Shown piece after piece: positions 42,606-51,134 of a stretch of 64,000 nucleotides of DNA. The notes beneath the pieces are model-generated. The model was not told the origin of the DNA. It did no database searches and saw only the letters and a list, made by a program, of their open reading frames with translations. The translations under genes and the position numbers were made by a program. This stretch comes from Serinibacter salmoneus (GTDB taxonomy: Bacteria; Actinomycetota; Actinomycetes; Actinomycetales; Beutenbergiaceae): the NCBI RefSeq assembly GCF_002563925.1, contig NZ_PDJD01000001.1:2796973-2860972 (forward strand), given 5' to 3'. Numbering within the stretch: position 1 is the first letter of the stretch; each line of letters starts with the position of its first letter.

Positions 42606-42636
42606 GGGCTGTCGTTGCCGAGGCCGGCCGACGACG

Positions 42637-42642
42637 TAGCCT
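42637..42642 (+). promoter_or_regulatory. TAGCCT -10 box, leaderless start
   Basis: TAGCCT ends seven bases before the GTG at 42650, within the 44-base gap after the serine hydrolase. Confidence 0.45.
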
Positions 42643-42649
42643 GAGCCGG

Positions 42650-43639
42650 GTGGAGATCCTGGAGATTCACGAGGGCCACCTGCGCCCCGCGACCCGCCCG
42701 ACGCCCCAGCCCGGGCCAGGCGAGGTCCTGCTCGAGGTGGCGGCCGCGGGAGTGAACCGCGCGGACCTGCTGCAGGTGGCCGGGCACTACCCGCCGCCCC
42801 CCGGCGAGCCGGACCATCCGGGCCTCGAGGTCGCCGGGCGCGTCCTCGCCGTCGGCCCGCCCGAAAATGCCGCACCGACCCTCGCCGTCGGGGACCGGGT
42901 CGCGGCCCTGTTGGCAGGTGGCGGGTACGCGAGCCACGCCGTCGTCCCCGCCGCCCAGACCATGCCCGTGCCGGACACCCTGACCGACGCCGAGGCCGCC
43001 GCCCTGCCCGAGGCGCTGGCCACGGTCTGGTCCAACCTGGTCGGGGTGGGCCAGACCCCCGTCGGGGCCCTGCGGCGCGGCGAGACCCTCCTGGTGCTCG
43101 GCGGGTCCGGCGGCGTGGGCAGCACGGCCGTCCAGATCGGCCGCCTCCTCGGTGCCCGGGTGATCGCCACCGCGGGCGGTCCCGAACGCGTCGCCGCCGT
43201 CGAGGCGCTCGGCGCGGAGGCGGTCCTGGACCACCGCGCCCTGGACGCCGCTGCCCTCACCGACGCCGTCAGGGGCCTCGGGGGCGCCGATGTGATCCTC
43301 GACGTGCTCGGCGGCCCCGCCCTCGCGCAGAACGTGCGCCGGCTGCGCACCGGCGGACGACTCGTGGTGATCGGCACCCAGGCGGGGCGCGCGGGCGAGG
43401 TGGACGTGCTCGCCCTGATGAAGCGCCGCGCGAGCATCCACGGCACCACGCTGCGTGCCCGCCCTGCCGCGGAGAAGGCCGCGATCATGCGCGACGTCGT
43501 CGCGCACCTCGGTGGACCCCTGGCCTCCGGGGAGGTGCGACCGACACTGCACGCCGCAATGCCACTGGCCGAGGCGGAACGGGCGCACGCGATGCTGCGC
43601 GACGGCGTGGCGCTCGGCAAGGTGGTCCTGCTCCCGTGA
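42650..43639 (+). CDS. NAD(P)H:quinone oxidoreductase (PIG3/QOR-type zinc-free MDR)
   Basis: A 329-residue medium-chain reductase of the quinone oxidoreductase type. The N-terminal catalytic domain has VAAAGVNRADLLQVAGHYPPP and LEVAGRVLAVG. The Rossmann motif is LVLGGSGGVGSTAVQIGRLL, with the loop ATAGGPERVAAVEALGA. The cysteine and histidine zinc ligands of alcohol dehydrogenases are missing, as in QOR/TP53I3. It likely reduces quinones or enones with NADPH in the cytoplasm. It starts with GTG and overlaps the luciferase-like gene by four bases. Confidence 0.9.
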   Translation: MEILEIHEGHLRPATRPTPQPGPGEVLLEVAAAGVNRADLLQVAGHYPPPPGEPDHPGLEVAGRVLAVGPPENAAPTLAVGDRVAALLAGGGYASHAVVPAAQTMPVPDTLTDAEAAALPEALATVWSNLVGVGQTPVGALRRGETLLVLGGSGGVGSTAVQIGRLLGARVIATAGGPERVAAVEALGAEAVLDHRALDAAALTDAVRGLGGADVILDVLGGPALAQNVRRLRTGGRLVVIGTQAGRAGEVDVLALMKRRASIHGTTLRARPAAEKAAIMRDVVAHLGGPLASGEVRPTLHAAMPLAEAERAHAMLRDGVALGKVVLLP

Positions 43640-44472
43640 CCGCGGCCCCACCTGGGCATTCGCCGCGGCCTGTGGCCCTCGATGTGGTCCTCAACCCGTT
43701 CCGCACGGATGCGGCCACCCTGGTCGAGGCGGCGGTGCGCGCGGAGGCGGAGGGCGCCGACGGCGTGTGGACCTTCGACCACGTCTCCTCCCTCGCCTCC
43801 CCCACCGCACCGGGCGAGGGCGCCGCACGTGAGGTGTTCACCGTGCTCGGCGCCATCGCGGCCCGCACCGAGCGAGTGCGCGTGGGGCCCCTGGTGGCCA
43901 ACATCCACAACCGGCACCCCGCGCAGCTCGCGCTCGCCCTGGACACCCTCGCGGACCTCGCGCCCGGGCGCGTGGTGTGCGGGATCGGCGCGGGGGCGGG
44001 GCCCGGTTCCCCGTTCGCGCGGGAGGACGCAGCCTTGGGGCGCGTCCCCGAGCCCGCGGCTGCACGCCGGGCGCTGCTCGCCGAGCACATCGGCGCGCTG
44101 CGGGCCCTCGGTCGTGGCGAGGACGCGACCGGGAGCGTCGCGACGCACGGCCTGCGCGGCGTGGTGCGCCATCCCACGCCGCCGATCGTGGTGGGCGGTG
44201 GGGCGTGGCGGACCCTGGAGCTCGCGGCACGGACGGCGGACGGGGTGAACATCGTCACCGGGCTCACCCCCGGGCTCGCGGACACGGTGGCACGCCTGCG
44301 GGAGATCACCGCCGCACGCCCCTTCGAGATCAGCGTGTTCGTGGCGGACCGGTTCGTGGCGGACCGGCCGGCCGGCGGCCTCGCCGACCTCGACCTCGAG
44401 GCGCTCAGTGCGGCGACGCCCCCGGGCGTGGACCGCCTCACCGTGCTGGTCCAGTCGCCCGCCCGTCGCTGA
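43636..44472 (+). CDS. LLM-class (luciferase-like) flavin/F420 oxidoreductase
   Basis: A 278-residue luciferase-like monooxygenase-fold protein. Motifs include AEGADGVWTFDHVS, VRVGPLVANIHNRHPAQLA, LAPGRVVCGIGAGAGPGS and TPPIVVGGGAWRTLELAA. The family uses FMN or F420; in this F420-type organism the latter is plausible. The GTG start overlaps the quinone-reductase stop (GTGA), indicating an operon, and both probably act in redox metabolism of small molecules. A 20-bp repeat array starts within 12 bases of its stop. Confidence 0.85.
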   Translation: MTAAPPGHSPRPVALDVVLNPFRTDAATLVEAAVRAEAEGADGVWTFDHVSSLASPTAPGEGAAREVFTVLGAIAARTERVRVGPLVANIHNRHPAQLALALDTLADLAPGRVVCGIGAGAGPGSPFAREDAALGRVPEPAAARRALLAEHIGALRALGRGEDATGSVATHGLRGVVRHPTPPIVVGGGAWRTLELAARTADGVNIVTGLTPGLADTVARLREITAARPFEISVFVADRFVADRPAGGLADLDLEALSAATPPGVDRLTVLVQSPARR

Positions 44473-44483
44473 CGGCGGACCGG

Positions 44484-44523
44484 CTTCGCGCACGGCGGAC
44501 CGGCTTCGCGCACGGCGGATCGG
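44484..44523. repeat. 20-bp repeat family, locus 2, two and a half copies
   Basis: CTTCGCGCACGGCGGACCGG and CTTCGCGCACGGCGGATCGG in tandem, with a partial unit from 44471 that overlaps the stop of the luciferase-like gene. A perfect 15-base inverted copy (CCGCCGTGCGCGAAG) lies at 44596-44610 and could form a hairpin with it. No gene is seen in 44473-44758. Confidence 0.85.
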
Positions 44524-44758
44524 TGAGCCCCTGCGGCGCACCCGCCGGCATCCGCGCAGGTCACAGACTCGCAGCGACAGATCGCCGTCACGCATCCGCC
44601 GTGCGCGAAGGCGACCCGCCCCGAGCGAAGGCACTGACGACGCCGCGATAGGTGAAGTCGGGACTTTCGGCCCGCGAGAATCCTCGTCCGAGCCGGAAGT
44701 CTGGCTACCACACCGCCCGGCGCACGGGCGCCCCCCACCAACGAAGGAGTTGGACGCC

Positions 44759-45331
44759 ATGAGCACGACCGCCAACCGTCCCGCCGCGAGCGCGGGAGGC
44801 ATCACCACCCAGGAAGACATCGTCACCCGGCCTTTCGCGCGCAAGGTCCTCGCCTTCTCGCGCATCCTCATCGGGTTCTTCTTCCTGTGGCCGTTCCTGG
44901 ACAAGATGTTCGGGCTCGGCTTCTCCACCGCGAGCGAGAGCGCCGTGATCAACGGCGGCACGCCCGCGCAGGGGTACCTCAACTTCGCGGTGGAGGACTC
45001 CCAGCCGCTGAAGCAGACCTTCATCGACCTGTTCGCGAACGGCTTCGGCGACTTCCTGTTCATGTTCGGCCTGTTCGGCATCGGGGTCGCGATGATCGCC
45101 GGCGCCGGGCTGCGGATCGCGGCCGTCGGCGGCAGCCTGCTCATGCTGTTCATGTACCTGGTGAGCCTGCCCTGGGCAGCAGAGAGTGCCACCAACCCGA
45201 TCTTCGACTCCCACTGGCTCGAGGCGATGCTCCTGATAATCCCCGCCGTCACCCTCGCGGGCGACACCTGGGGCCTGGGCAAGTGGTGGGGCAACCTGGA
45301 GTTCGTCCGCAAGAACCCCTGGCTGCGCTGA
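44759..45331 (+). CDS. DoxX-family membrane protein, paralogue 1
   Basis: A 190-residue protein with four membrane helices. DoxX-like features: RILIGFFFLWPFLDKMFGLG, the extracytoplasmic TPAQGYLNFAV loop, and the helices GIGVAMIAGAGLRIAAVGGS and LEAMLLIIPAVTLAGDTWGL. DoxX proteins act in respiratory or redox homeostasis, but this subgroup is uncharacterised. ATG 44759 has an AAGGAG site. A 15-bp-stem terminator follows. A second copy begins 246 bases downstream. Confidence 0.85.
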   Translation: MSTTANRPAASAGGITTQEDIVTRPFARKVLAFSRILIGFFFLWPFLDKMFGLGFSTASESAVINGGTPAQGYLNFAVEDSQPLKQTFIDLFANGFGDFLFMFGLFGIGVAMIAGAGLRIAAVGGSLLMLFMYLVSLPWAAESATNPIFDSHWLEAMLLIIPAVTLAGDTWGLGKWWGNLEFVRKNPWLR

Positions 45332-45384
45332 GCCTGCACTGAGGCTGCGCTGAGCACCAGCCTCGCGGTAGCACCGCAGTCCCG

Positions 45385-45419
45385 AGAACCCCGGCTCCAT
45401 CCCCTGGAGCCGGGGTTCT
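45385..45419 (+). terminator. Terminator between the DoxX paralogues
   Basis: AGAACCCCGGCTCCA (45385-45399) pairs perfectly with TGGAGCCGGGGTTCT (45405-45419) around five bases, 53 bases after the first DoxX stop. Confidence 0.9.
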
Positions 45420-45577
45420 CCCATGCCCGGGCCAGCAGCCGCAGCGACAGCCGCACCCCGCCCACCACCGCCCTGTGACCGCCCCCACACAAGGTCGGGA
45501 CCTTGTTCCCGCGTTATGTCACAAACCGGGGAGCAGAGTTATGTCATCACCGGCGACCCGAGGAGAACCCGACCACC

Positions 45578-46147
45578 ATGACCGCCCCCGCAGGCCACGC
45601 CGTCGCCGCCGCGGGCTACCGCACCCAGGCCGACGTCGTCACCAGCCGCCTCGCCCGCAAGGTCCTCGCAATCGCCCGTATCCTCATCGGGTTCTTCTTC
45701 CTGTGGCCGTTCCTGGACAAGATGCTCGGGCTCGGCTTCACCACCGCGAGGAAGGACGCGGTCGTCAACGGCGGCACCCCCGCGCGCAGCTACCTGCAGT
45801 ACGCGGTCGCGGACTCCCAACCGCTGAAGCAGACCTTCGTCGACCTGTTCGCGAACGGCTTCGGCGACTTCCTGTTCATGGCCGGTCTGGCAGGGATCGG
45901 CATCGCCATGATCACCGGTGCCGGGCTGCGGATCGCGGCCGTCGGCGGCAGCCTGCTCATGCTGTTCATGTACCTGGTGAGCCTGCCCTGGGCAGCGCAG
46001 GGCGCCACCAACCCGATCGTCGACTCCCACTGGCTCGAGGCGATGCTGCTCATCATCCCCGCCGTCACCCTCGCGGGCGACACCTGGGGCCTCGGCACGT
46101 GGTGGGGCGGGTTGGAGGTGGTGCGCAGCAACCCCTGGCTGCGCTGA
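45578..46147 (+). CDS. DoxX-family membrane protein, paralogue 2
   Basis: A 189-residue near-duplicate of the gene at 44759 with the same four-helix layout. The two agree over most of their length; the clearest differences are in the N-terminal 20 residues and in the loops (KDAVVNGGTPARSYLQ here, ESAVINGGTPAQGYLN there). DNA identity is high through the second half, suggesting a recent tandem duplication or gene conversion. ATG 45578 has a GAGGAG site. It has its own terminator, so the copies appear to be separately transcribed. Confidence 0.85.
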   Translation: MTAPAGHAVAAAGYRTQADVVTSRLARKVLAIARILIGFFFLWPFLDKMLGLGFTTARKDAVVNGGTPARSYLQYAVADSQPLKQTFVDLFANGFGDFLFMAGLAGIGIAMITGAGLRIAAVGGSLLMLFMYLVSLPWAAQGATNPIVDSHWLEAMLLIIPAVTLAGDTWGLGTWWGGLEVVRSNPWLR

Positions 46148-46179
46148 ACCTCCCCGCCCGCGGCAACGACGCCGCCACA

Positions 46180-46213
46180 GGACCCCGGGTCTACCCCCTT
46201 GGACCCGGGGTCC
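46180..46213. terminator. Hairpin after DoxX paralogue 2
   Basis: GGACCCCGGGTC (46180-46191) pairs perfectly with GACCCGGGGTCC (46202-46213) around ten bases. It separates the convergent AGE-type gene (stop at 46235) and may serve both. Confidence 0.8.
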
Positions 46214-46234
46214 ATCTCTGCCCGACGGCGCCGC

Positions 46235-47566
46235 TCACCGATCCAGCAGGCCCGCCTTGACGGCGCTGGCCAGGGCGGGCCACAGCGGCAACCGCGGGAT
46301 GAGGGAGGCCTGGATGGCGTGATAGATGTCGGGTTTGCCGGGCCACACGGTGTCCGCGGGCTCGTTGCGCTCGTCGAGTTGGTGGATCCAGGAGCCCGAC
46401 CCGTCCAGCATCGCGACCTGGGCGTAGTCCCACCACGTCTGGTACAGCTCCGCGTACCGGGCCACGCTCGGGTGGGTGGGGGCCACGCCGTCGTCCAGGC
46501 TCGCCCGCCACAGGGCGGCCGCCGCCCCAAGGGCCTCGGTCACCACCCAGTGCATGCGATCGCGCACCACCGGCTCGCCGGCGAAGTCGACCGTGTAGAC
46601 GAAGCCGTCCTCACCGTCCACCGCCCAGCCCTCGGCCACCCCGGCGTCGAACAGCGCCACGGCGGACTCGTGCAGCCACGCGACGTCCTCGGCCGCAGTG
46701 CCGTGCGCGAGTTCGGCGGCGCGCGCGTGCAGCGCGAGGCGCGCCCACTCGAACCAGTGCCCCACCGTGGCGCCGTACGGGCGGAACGGGTGGGCACGGT
46801 CATCGGTGTTGTACTCCGGCAGGGGCTCCCACGTGGTGGAGAAGTGCTCCGGGATCCGCCAGGAGAAGTCCTTCGCGTAGCCCATCACGCGGCGCAGGAT
46901 CCGCAGTGCGCGCTGCCGCCAGACGTCCTCGCCGGTCGCATCCGCCACCGCCAGGTAGGACTCCACGGTGTGCATGTTCGCGTTGACGCCGCGGTAGTCC
47001 TCGCACTGGGTCCAGGCGGCGTCCCAGGACTCCACCGCCATGCCCTCCTCCTCGCTCCAGAACCGCTCGGAGTGCACGGCCTTGGCCTGCTCGAGCAGTT
47101 CGGCGGCGCCGGGGCGGCCCGCGAGGGTGGCGCTGGAGGTGGCCAGCAGCACGAAGGCGTGCGCGTAGGCCTCCTTGATCGGCGCCGTCGGGCCCTGCGG
47201 TGTGACCTTGGAGAACCAGCCGCCGTACTCGCGGTCCGCGAAGGACTCCCGCAGGGCGAGCAGGCCGTGGTCCACCAGCACGGCGCACCCGGGCCGCCCG
47301 AGCATGGCGCCCAGGCTGTAGGAGTGGGTCATCCGGCAGGTGATCCACAGCTCGGCCTCGCCGGTGATCGCGGCGGCACCGCCGCGCAGGTCACCCTCGC
47401 CGTCGAGGTACCCGAAGCCGGCCTCGATGGAACTCGCGGAGGCGAAGGAGATCAGGTCGTCGGTGTGCATCTCGAGCCAGCGGGCGTGCGCCGGGGAGCC
47501 GAGCCAACTCGGCGGGGCGTCGATGCGCGTGCGGATGGCCTGGGCGGAGACGTCGTCGGTGCTCAC
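46235..47566 (-). CDS. AGE-family (N-acylglucosamine 2-epimerase-like) sugar epimerase/isomerase
   Basis: A 443-residue alpha/alpha-barrel enzyme. Family features: EAGFGYLDGEGDL, GLLALRESFADREYGGWFSKV, EAYAHAFVLLATSSATLAG, NANMHTVESYLAVADATG (catalytic His region) and GHWFEWARLALH. The sequence is closest in style to the YihS/mannose isomerase branch, which interconverts aldoses and ketoses, but the substrate cannot be fixed. It acts in the cytoplasm. The GTG at 47566 is preceded by GAGAAT six bases upstream, suggesting a leaderless message. The frame is open further upstream into the next gene's antisense. Confidence 0.87.
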   Translation of the reverse strand: MSTDDVSAQAIRTRIDAPPSWLGSPAHARWLEMHTDDLISFASASSIEAGFGYLDGEGDLRGGAAAITGEAELWITCRMTHSYSLGAMLGRPGCAVLVDHGLLALRESFADREYGGWFSKVTPQGPTAPIKEAYAHAFVLLATSSATLAGRPGAAELLEQAKAVHSERFWSEEEGMAVESWDAAWTQCEDYRGVNANMHTVESYLAVADATGEDVWRQRALRILRRVMGYAKDFSWRIPEHFSTTWEPLPEYNTDDRAHPFRPYGATVGHWFEWARLALHARAAELAHGTAAEDVAWLHESAVALFDAGVAEGWAVDGEDGFVYTVDFAGEPVVRDRMHWVVTEALGAAAALWRASLDDGVAPTHPSVARYAELYQTWWDYAQVAMLDGSGSWIHQLDERNEPADTVWPGKPDIYHAIQASLIPRLPLWPALASAVKAGLLDR

Positions 47567-47607
47567 CCGGCCATTCTCCCACCCGGGCACCGCGCGGCGG
47601 GAGGACC

Positions 47608-48501
47608 TCAGGGCAAGGCGGCGCGCAGCACAGGGACCACGCCGTTCTCGTCCACGTGCCCGGTCACCACGTCCGCCACCGCGATCGTGCCGGCATCCGC
47701 CGAGCCCATCGCCACGCCGAGCGCCGCCCACTGCAGCATCTCGCGGTCGTTCTGCCCGTCCCCGGCGGCCAGGGTGGCACCGGCGGGCACCCCGTACGTC
47801 TCGCGCACCACGTCCAGCGCGGAGGCCTTGGACACCCCGGGCGGGGTGAGGTCGAGCCACGCGGTCCACCCGACGGCGTAGGTCACCCCGTGCAGGCCGG
47901 CGCGCGCCACCATCTCGCTGAAGTGGTCCGAGGTGCGCGTGGGTGCCCGCAGCACCACGCGGGAGACCGGTTCGGCGAGCAGTTCCTCCAGGTCCACGAG
48001 TTGGGTGGGTGCGGACAGTTCCCCGGCCGGGAAGTGCCGGGTGGCCTTGAACCCCTGCCCGAGGTCCTCCACCGCCACGATCACCTCCGGGTCCTCCGCG
48101 AGCATCGCCCGCACGGCCGGCCCGGCGTCGAAGGTCACTTCGGAGACCAGGTCGTAGCCGCCGTCGCGCCGCAGCGTGATGGTCACCGCCCCGTTCGAGC
48201 AGACCGCGTACCCGGAGTCCAACCCCAGCCAGTGCGCCACCGGGAGCAGCGCGGGCACCGAGCGCCCGGTCGCCAGGACCACATGCACCCCCGCCTCACG
48301 CAGGCGAGCCACGCCGTCGATCACCTCGGGGGCGAGGGAACCGTCGTGACCCAGCAGGGTGCCGTCGATGTCGAGCGCCACGAGCGGCGCAGTGTCGGCC
48401 TCACGCGCGGCGGCCAGCACCCGCTCCACCGCGGCGGCAGTGAAACGCGGCACGTCCTCCCACGCGATGGCCGATCCGCCGGCGGGGTCCGCGGCGCTCA
48501 T
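47608..48501 (-). CDS. HAD-superfamily Cof-type phosphatase
   Basis: A 297-residue HAD hydrolase. Motif I is [13 protein letters not shown], motif II LATGRSV, and motifs III/IV are [10 protein letters not shown] with the catalytic-metal [13 protein letters not shown]. The C2b cap lies between. Cof-type enzymes dephosphorylate sugar phosphates or nucleotide cofactors in the cytoplasm. It overlaps the serS stop by four bases, a conserved serS-HAD arrangement in actinobacteria. Confidence 0.9.
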   Translation of the reverse strand: MSAADPAGGSAIAWEDVPRFTAAAVERVLAAAREADTAPLVALDIDGTLLGHDGSLAPEVIDGVARLREAGVHVVLATGRSVPALLPVAHWLGLDSGYAVCSNGAVTITLRRDGGYDLVSEVTFDAGPAVRAMLAEDPEVIVAVEDLGQGFKATRHFPAGELSAPTQLVDLEELLAEPVSRVVLRAPTRTSDHFSEMVARAGLHGVTYAVGWTAWLDLTPPGVSKASALDVVRETYGVPAGATLAAGDGQNDREMLQWAALGVAMGSADAGTIAVADVVTGHVDENGVVPVLRAALP

Positions 48502-49766
48502 GCGCGCAGTTCCTCCAGGCCGCCCAGGTAGCCGCGCAGCCCCTGCGGGACCCGCACACTGCCATCGGCCTGCTGATGGTTCTCCAGGATCGCCGCGATC
48601 CACCGGGTGGTGGCCAGCGTGCCGTTCAGGGTGGCCACGGGGCGGGTGGTGCCCGACGGCGTGCGCTCGCGAATGTTCAGGCGCCTGGCCTGGAACGTGG
48701 TGCAGTTGGAGGTGGAGGTCATCTCCCGGTAGACGCCCTGGCTGGGCACCCACGCCTCGCAGTCGAACTTCCGGGCGGCGGAGGAGCCCAGGTCGCCCGC
48801 GGCGGTGTCGATCACGCGGTAGGGCAACTCGGCCTTGGCGAGCATCTCCTCCTGCCATGCCAGGAGGCGCTCGTGCTCCGCGGCGGCGTCCTCGATCGGC
48901 ACGTAGGAGAACATCTCGACCTTGTTGAACTGGTGCACGCGCACGATGCCGCGGTTGTCCCGGCCGGCGGCGCCCGCCTCCCGGCGGTAGCAGGAGGACC
49001 ACCCGGCGTAGCGCAGCGGGCCGCCCGCCAGGTCGAGGATCTCCCCGGCGTGGTAGCCGGCGAGCGCCACCTCGGAGGTGCCCACGAGGTACAGGTCGTC
49101 CGCCGGCAGGCGGTAGATCTCGTCCGCGTGCGCCCCGAGGAACCCGGTGCCGGCCATGATCTCCGGCTTGACCAGCGTGGGGGTGATCACCGGGGCGAAA
49201 CCAGCCGCGACCGCGGTGTCCATCGCCGCGTTCAGCAGGGCGAGTTCGAGTCGGGCCCCGAGGCCCACGAGGTAGGAGAACCGGGAACCGGAGACCTTCG
49301 CCCCGCGGGTCATGTCGATGGCGCCCAGGCCCTCACCGATCTCGAGGTGGTCGCGCACGGTGACGCCCTCGGCGGTGAAGTCACGCGGGGTGCCCTCGTG
49401 ACGCAGCACCACGAAGTCGTCCTCGCCGCCGGTCGGCACGCCGTCGATCACGAGGTTCGGCATGGCGGCCAGCAGGGAGTCCAGGTGCTCACGCGCCTCG
49501 GCCGCCTCGGCCTCGGCGTCCTTGACCTGCTGCGCCATCGCCTTGGCGCGCGCCAGCACCGCCTGCCGCTCCTCGGGGGCGGCCTTGCCGACCGACCGGG
49601 AGAGCTCCTTCTGCTCGGCGCGCAGATTCTCGAAGGTGGTCAGCAGGGCGCGCTGACGCTCGTCCGCCGCGAGGATCTCGTCCACCAGGTGCTCACCGGC
49701 GCCGCGGGATCGCTGACTGGCTCGTCCGACGTCGGGATTCTCGCGCAGTGCCTTGATGTCGATCAC
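48498..49766 (-). CDS. serS: Seryl-tRNA synthetase
   Basis: A 422-residue class II synthetase charging the serine tRNAs. The N-terminal coiled-coil arm (about 30-105) is followed by the catalytic core with motif 2 [20 protein letters not shown], then [25 protein letters not shown] and motif 3 [20 protein letters not shown]. Length is normal. The GTG start has TAGGCT six bases upstream, so it is probably leaderless and no T-box leader is possible. Two tRNA-Ser genes lie about 10-14 kb away. Confidence 0.97.
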   Translation of the reverse strand: MIDIKALRENPDVGRASQRSRGAGEHLVDEILAADERQRALLTTFENLRAEQKELSRSVGKAAPEERQAVLARAKAMAQQVKDAEAEAAEAREHLDSLLAAMPNLVIDGVPTGGEDDFVVLRHEGTPRDFTAEGVTVRDHLEIGEGLGAIDMTRGAKVSGSRFSYLVGLGARLELALLNAAMDTAVAAGFAPVITPTLVKPEIMAGTGFLGAHADEIYRLPADDLYLVGTSEVALAGYHAGEILDLAGGPLRYAGWSSCYRREAGAAGRDNRGIVRVHQFNKVEMFSYVPIEDAAAEHERLLAWQEEMLAKAELPYRVIDTAAGDLGSSAARKFDCEAWVPSQGVYREMTSTSNCTTFQARRLNIRERTPSGTTRPVATLNGTLATTRWIAAILENHQQADGSVRVPQGLRGYLGGLEELRA

Positions 49767-49772
49767 ACCTCG

Positions 49773-49778
49773 AGCCTA
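49773..49778 (-). promoter_or_regulatory. TAGGCT -10 box of serS, leaderless
   Basis: On the minus strand TAGGCT ends six bases before the serS GTG at 49766. Confidence 0.55.
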
Positions 49779-49838
49779 CCGGCCGGGACCCACTCGACTT
49801 CTTCTGGGCGCAGTGGGCCGGTCGCGCCCGCCAGCGCC

Positions 49839-49844
49839 TAGGCT
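49839..49844 (+). promoter_or_regulatory. TAGGCT -10 box of the lipid kinase gene, leaderless
   Basis: TAGGCT ends six bases before the GTG at 49851, mirroring the box of divergent serS. Confidence 0.55.
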
Positions 49845-49850
49845 GAGGGG

Positions 49851-51005
49851 GTGTTGACCGCCGCCCTTGCGATGTCCATTGTGGGATTGGCGCTCGCCTC
49901 CGTGGCCCTGGTCATCGCGGTGGTGGTCTACCGCGAGCACCGCGCCCGCCTCACCTCGCCGGCGCTGCGGGCACCTCGCACCGTGCTGCCGGCACCCACC
50001 GAACCTGCCCAGGACCCCGCCTCGACGGGCCCGGCCGCGTTCGTCATCAACCCCTCCAAGGTCGCGGACGTGGAGGGCCTGGAGGCCGACGCCCGAGTGG
50101 TCTCCGACGAGCTCGGACTCCCGGCGCCGATCTTCCTGCGCACCACCGTGGAGGATCCGGGCGCGGGCCAGGCGCGCGAGGCGGTGGAACGCGGCGCGAG
50201 CGTGGTGGTGGCCGCGGGGGGCGATGGGACGGTGCGCGCCGTCGCGACCGCGCTGGCCGGGGGCGGAGTGCCGATGGCGCTGCTGCCCTCGGGCACCGGG
50301 AACCTGCTCGCTCGCAACCTCGACATCCCCGTGGAGAGCCGCAGTCAGCAGTTGCAGGCGGCGCTCGGCGGCCGGGAGATGGCGATGGACCTGGGCTGGT
50401 TGACCCCGATCGGCCCCACGGACTCCACCGGGGAGGAGATCGAGCCCGGCGGGCAGGACATGCCCCAGGTGGGCCGCGAACACCTGTTCCTCGTGATGGC
50501 CGGTGTCGGCTTCGACGCCGCGATGGTCGCCGACGTGAACCCGGACATGAAGCGCCGCGTGGGGTGGGTGGCCTACTTCATGGCGGGGGCACGCCACATG
50601 CACTCCACGCGCCCCTGGCTGGAGATGCAGGTGGGCAACGGCGCGTGGAACCGGCGCCGGGTGCGCACCCTGCTGTTCGCCAACTGCGGCCGGCTCCCCG
50701 CCGGTCTCGTGCTGCTTCCCGATGCCGAGATCGACGACGGCTACCTCGACGTGGCGGCCCTGGACACCCGCAGCGGGATCCTTGGGTGGAGTTCCCTGCT
50801 GTGGCGCGTGCTCATCCAGGGCCTGGGGTACCGCTCCTCCAACGGGCTGAACCCCAGCAAGATGGATTTCTGGCGCGCCCGCGCCGTCTCGGTCCGGTTG
50901 GACGAGCCGCAGGCGGTGCAGGTGGACGGGGACATCGTGGGCGACGCCGTGGAACTGCACGTGCGGGTGCAGCCCAATGGCCTGCGGGTACGCGTGCGCC
51001 GCTGA
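49851..51005 (+). CDS. Diacylglycerol kinase-family lipid kinase
   Basis: A 384-residue DagK/YegS-type kinase with an N-terminal membrane helix (LAMSIVGLALASVALVIAVVV), unusual for the family, then the kinase fold. Motifs: FVINPSKV, the nucleotide-binding VVVAAGGDGTVRAVATALAGG, PLGTGN-like LLPSGTGNLLARNL and the C-terminal DGYLDVAAL. It phosphorylates diacylglycerol or a related lipid at the membrane. The C-terminus VDGDIVGDAVELHVRV is typical. The divergent serS arrangement with paired TAGGCT boxes is compact. Confidence 0.9.
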   Translation: MLTAALAMSIVGLALASVALVIAVVVYREHRARLTSPALRAPRTVLPAPTEPAQDPASTGPAAFVINPSKVADVEGLEADARVVSDELGLPAPIFLRTTVEDPGAGQAREAVERGASVVVAAGGDGTVRAVATALAGGGVPMALLPSGTGNLLARNLDIPVESRSQQLQAALGGREMAMDLGWLTPIGPTDSTGEEIEPGGQDMPQVGREHLFLVMAGVGFDAAMVADVNPDMKRRVGWVAYFMAGARHMHSTRPWLEMQVGNGAWNRRRVRTLLFANCGRLPAGLVLLPDAEIDDGYLDVAALDTRSGILGWSSLLWRVLIQGLGYRSSNGLNPSKMDFWRARAVSVRLDEPQAVQVDGDIVGDAVELHVRVQPNGLRVRVRR

Positions 51006-51017
51006 CAGTGGCCTACC

Positions 51018-51112
51018 CCGGGGCGGTCGATGGGGACCTGCTCCGGAGTGGCTGGGCGTGGGGCGCGAGGGACGAGCGCCCGGGCAGAGCGGGTCCCCAT
51101 CGACCGCCCCGG
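51018..51112. repeat. 21-bp perfect inverted repeat with 53-base spacer
   Basis: CCGGGGCGGTCGATGGGGAC plus C (51018-51038) pairs exactly with 51092-51112. It lies between the convergent lipid kinase and prephenate dehydratase genes. It may be a large bidirectional terminator or a small palindromic element. The spacer has only weak inner pairing (GGGCG/CGCCC). Confidence 0.85.
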
Positions 51113-51134
51113 CCACCCCTGCCCCTGCGCGCCG

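Noticed and set aside
48400-49850. T-box riboswitch upstream of serS
   Set aside because: The gap to the divergent gene is 84 bases and a TAGGCT box six bases before the GTG leaves no room for a leader.
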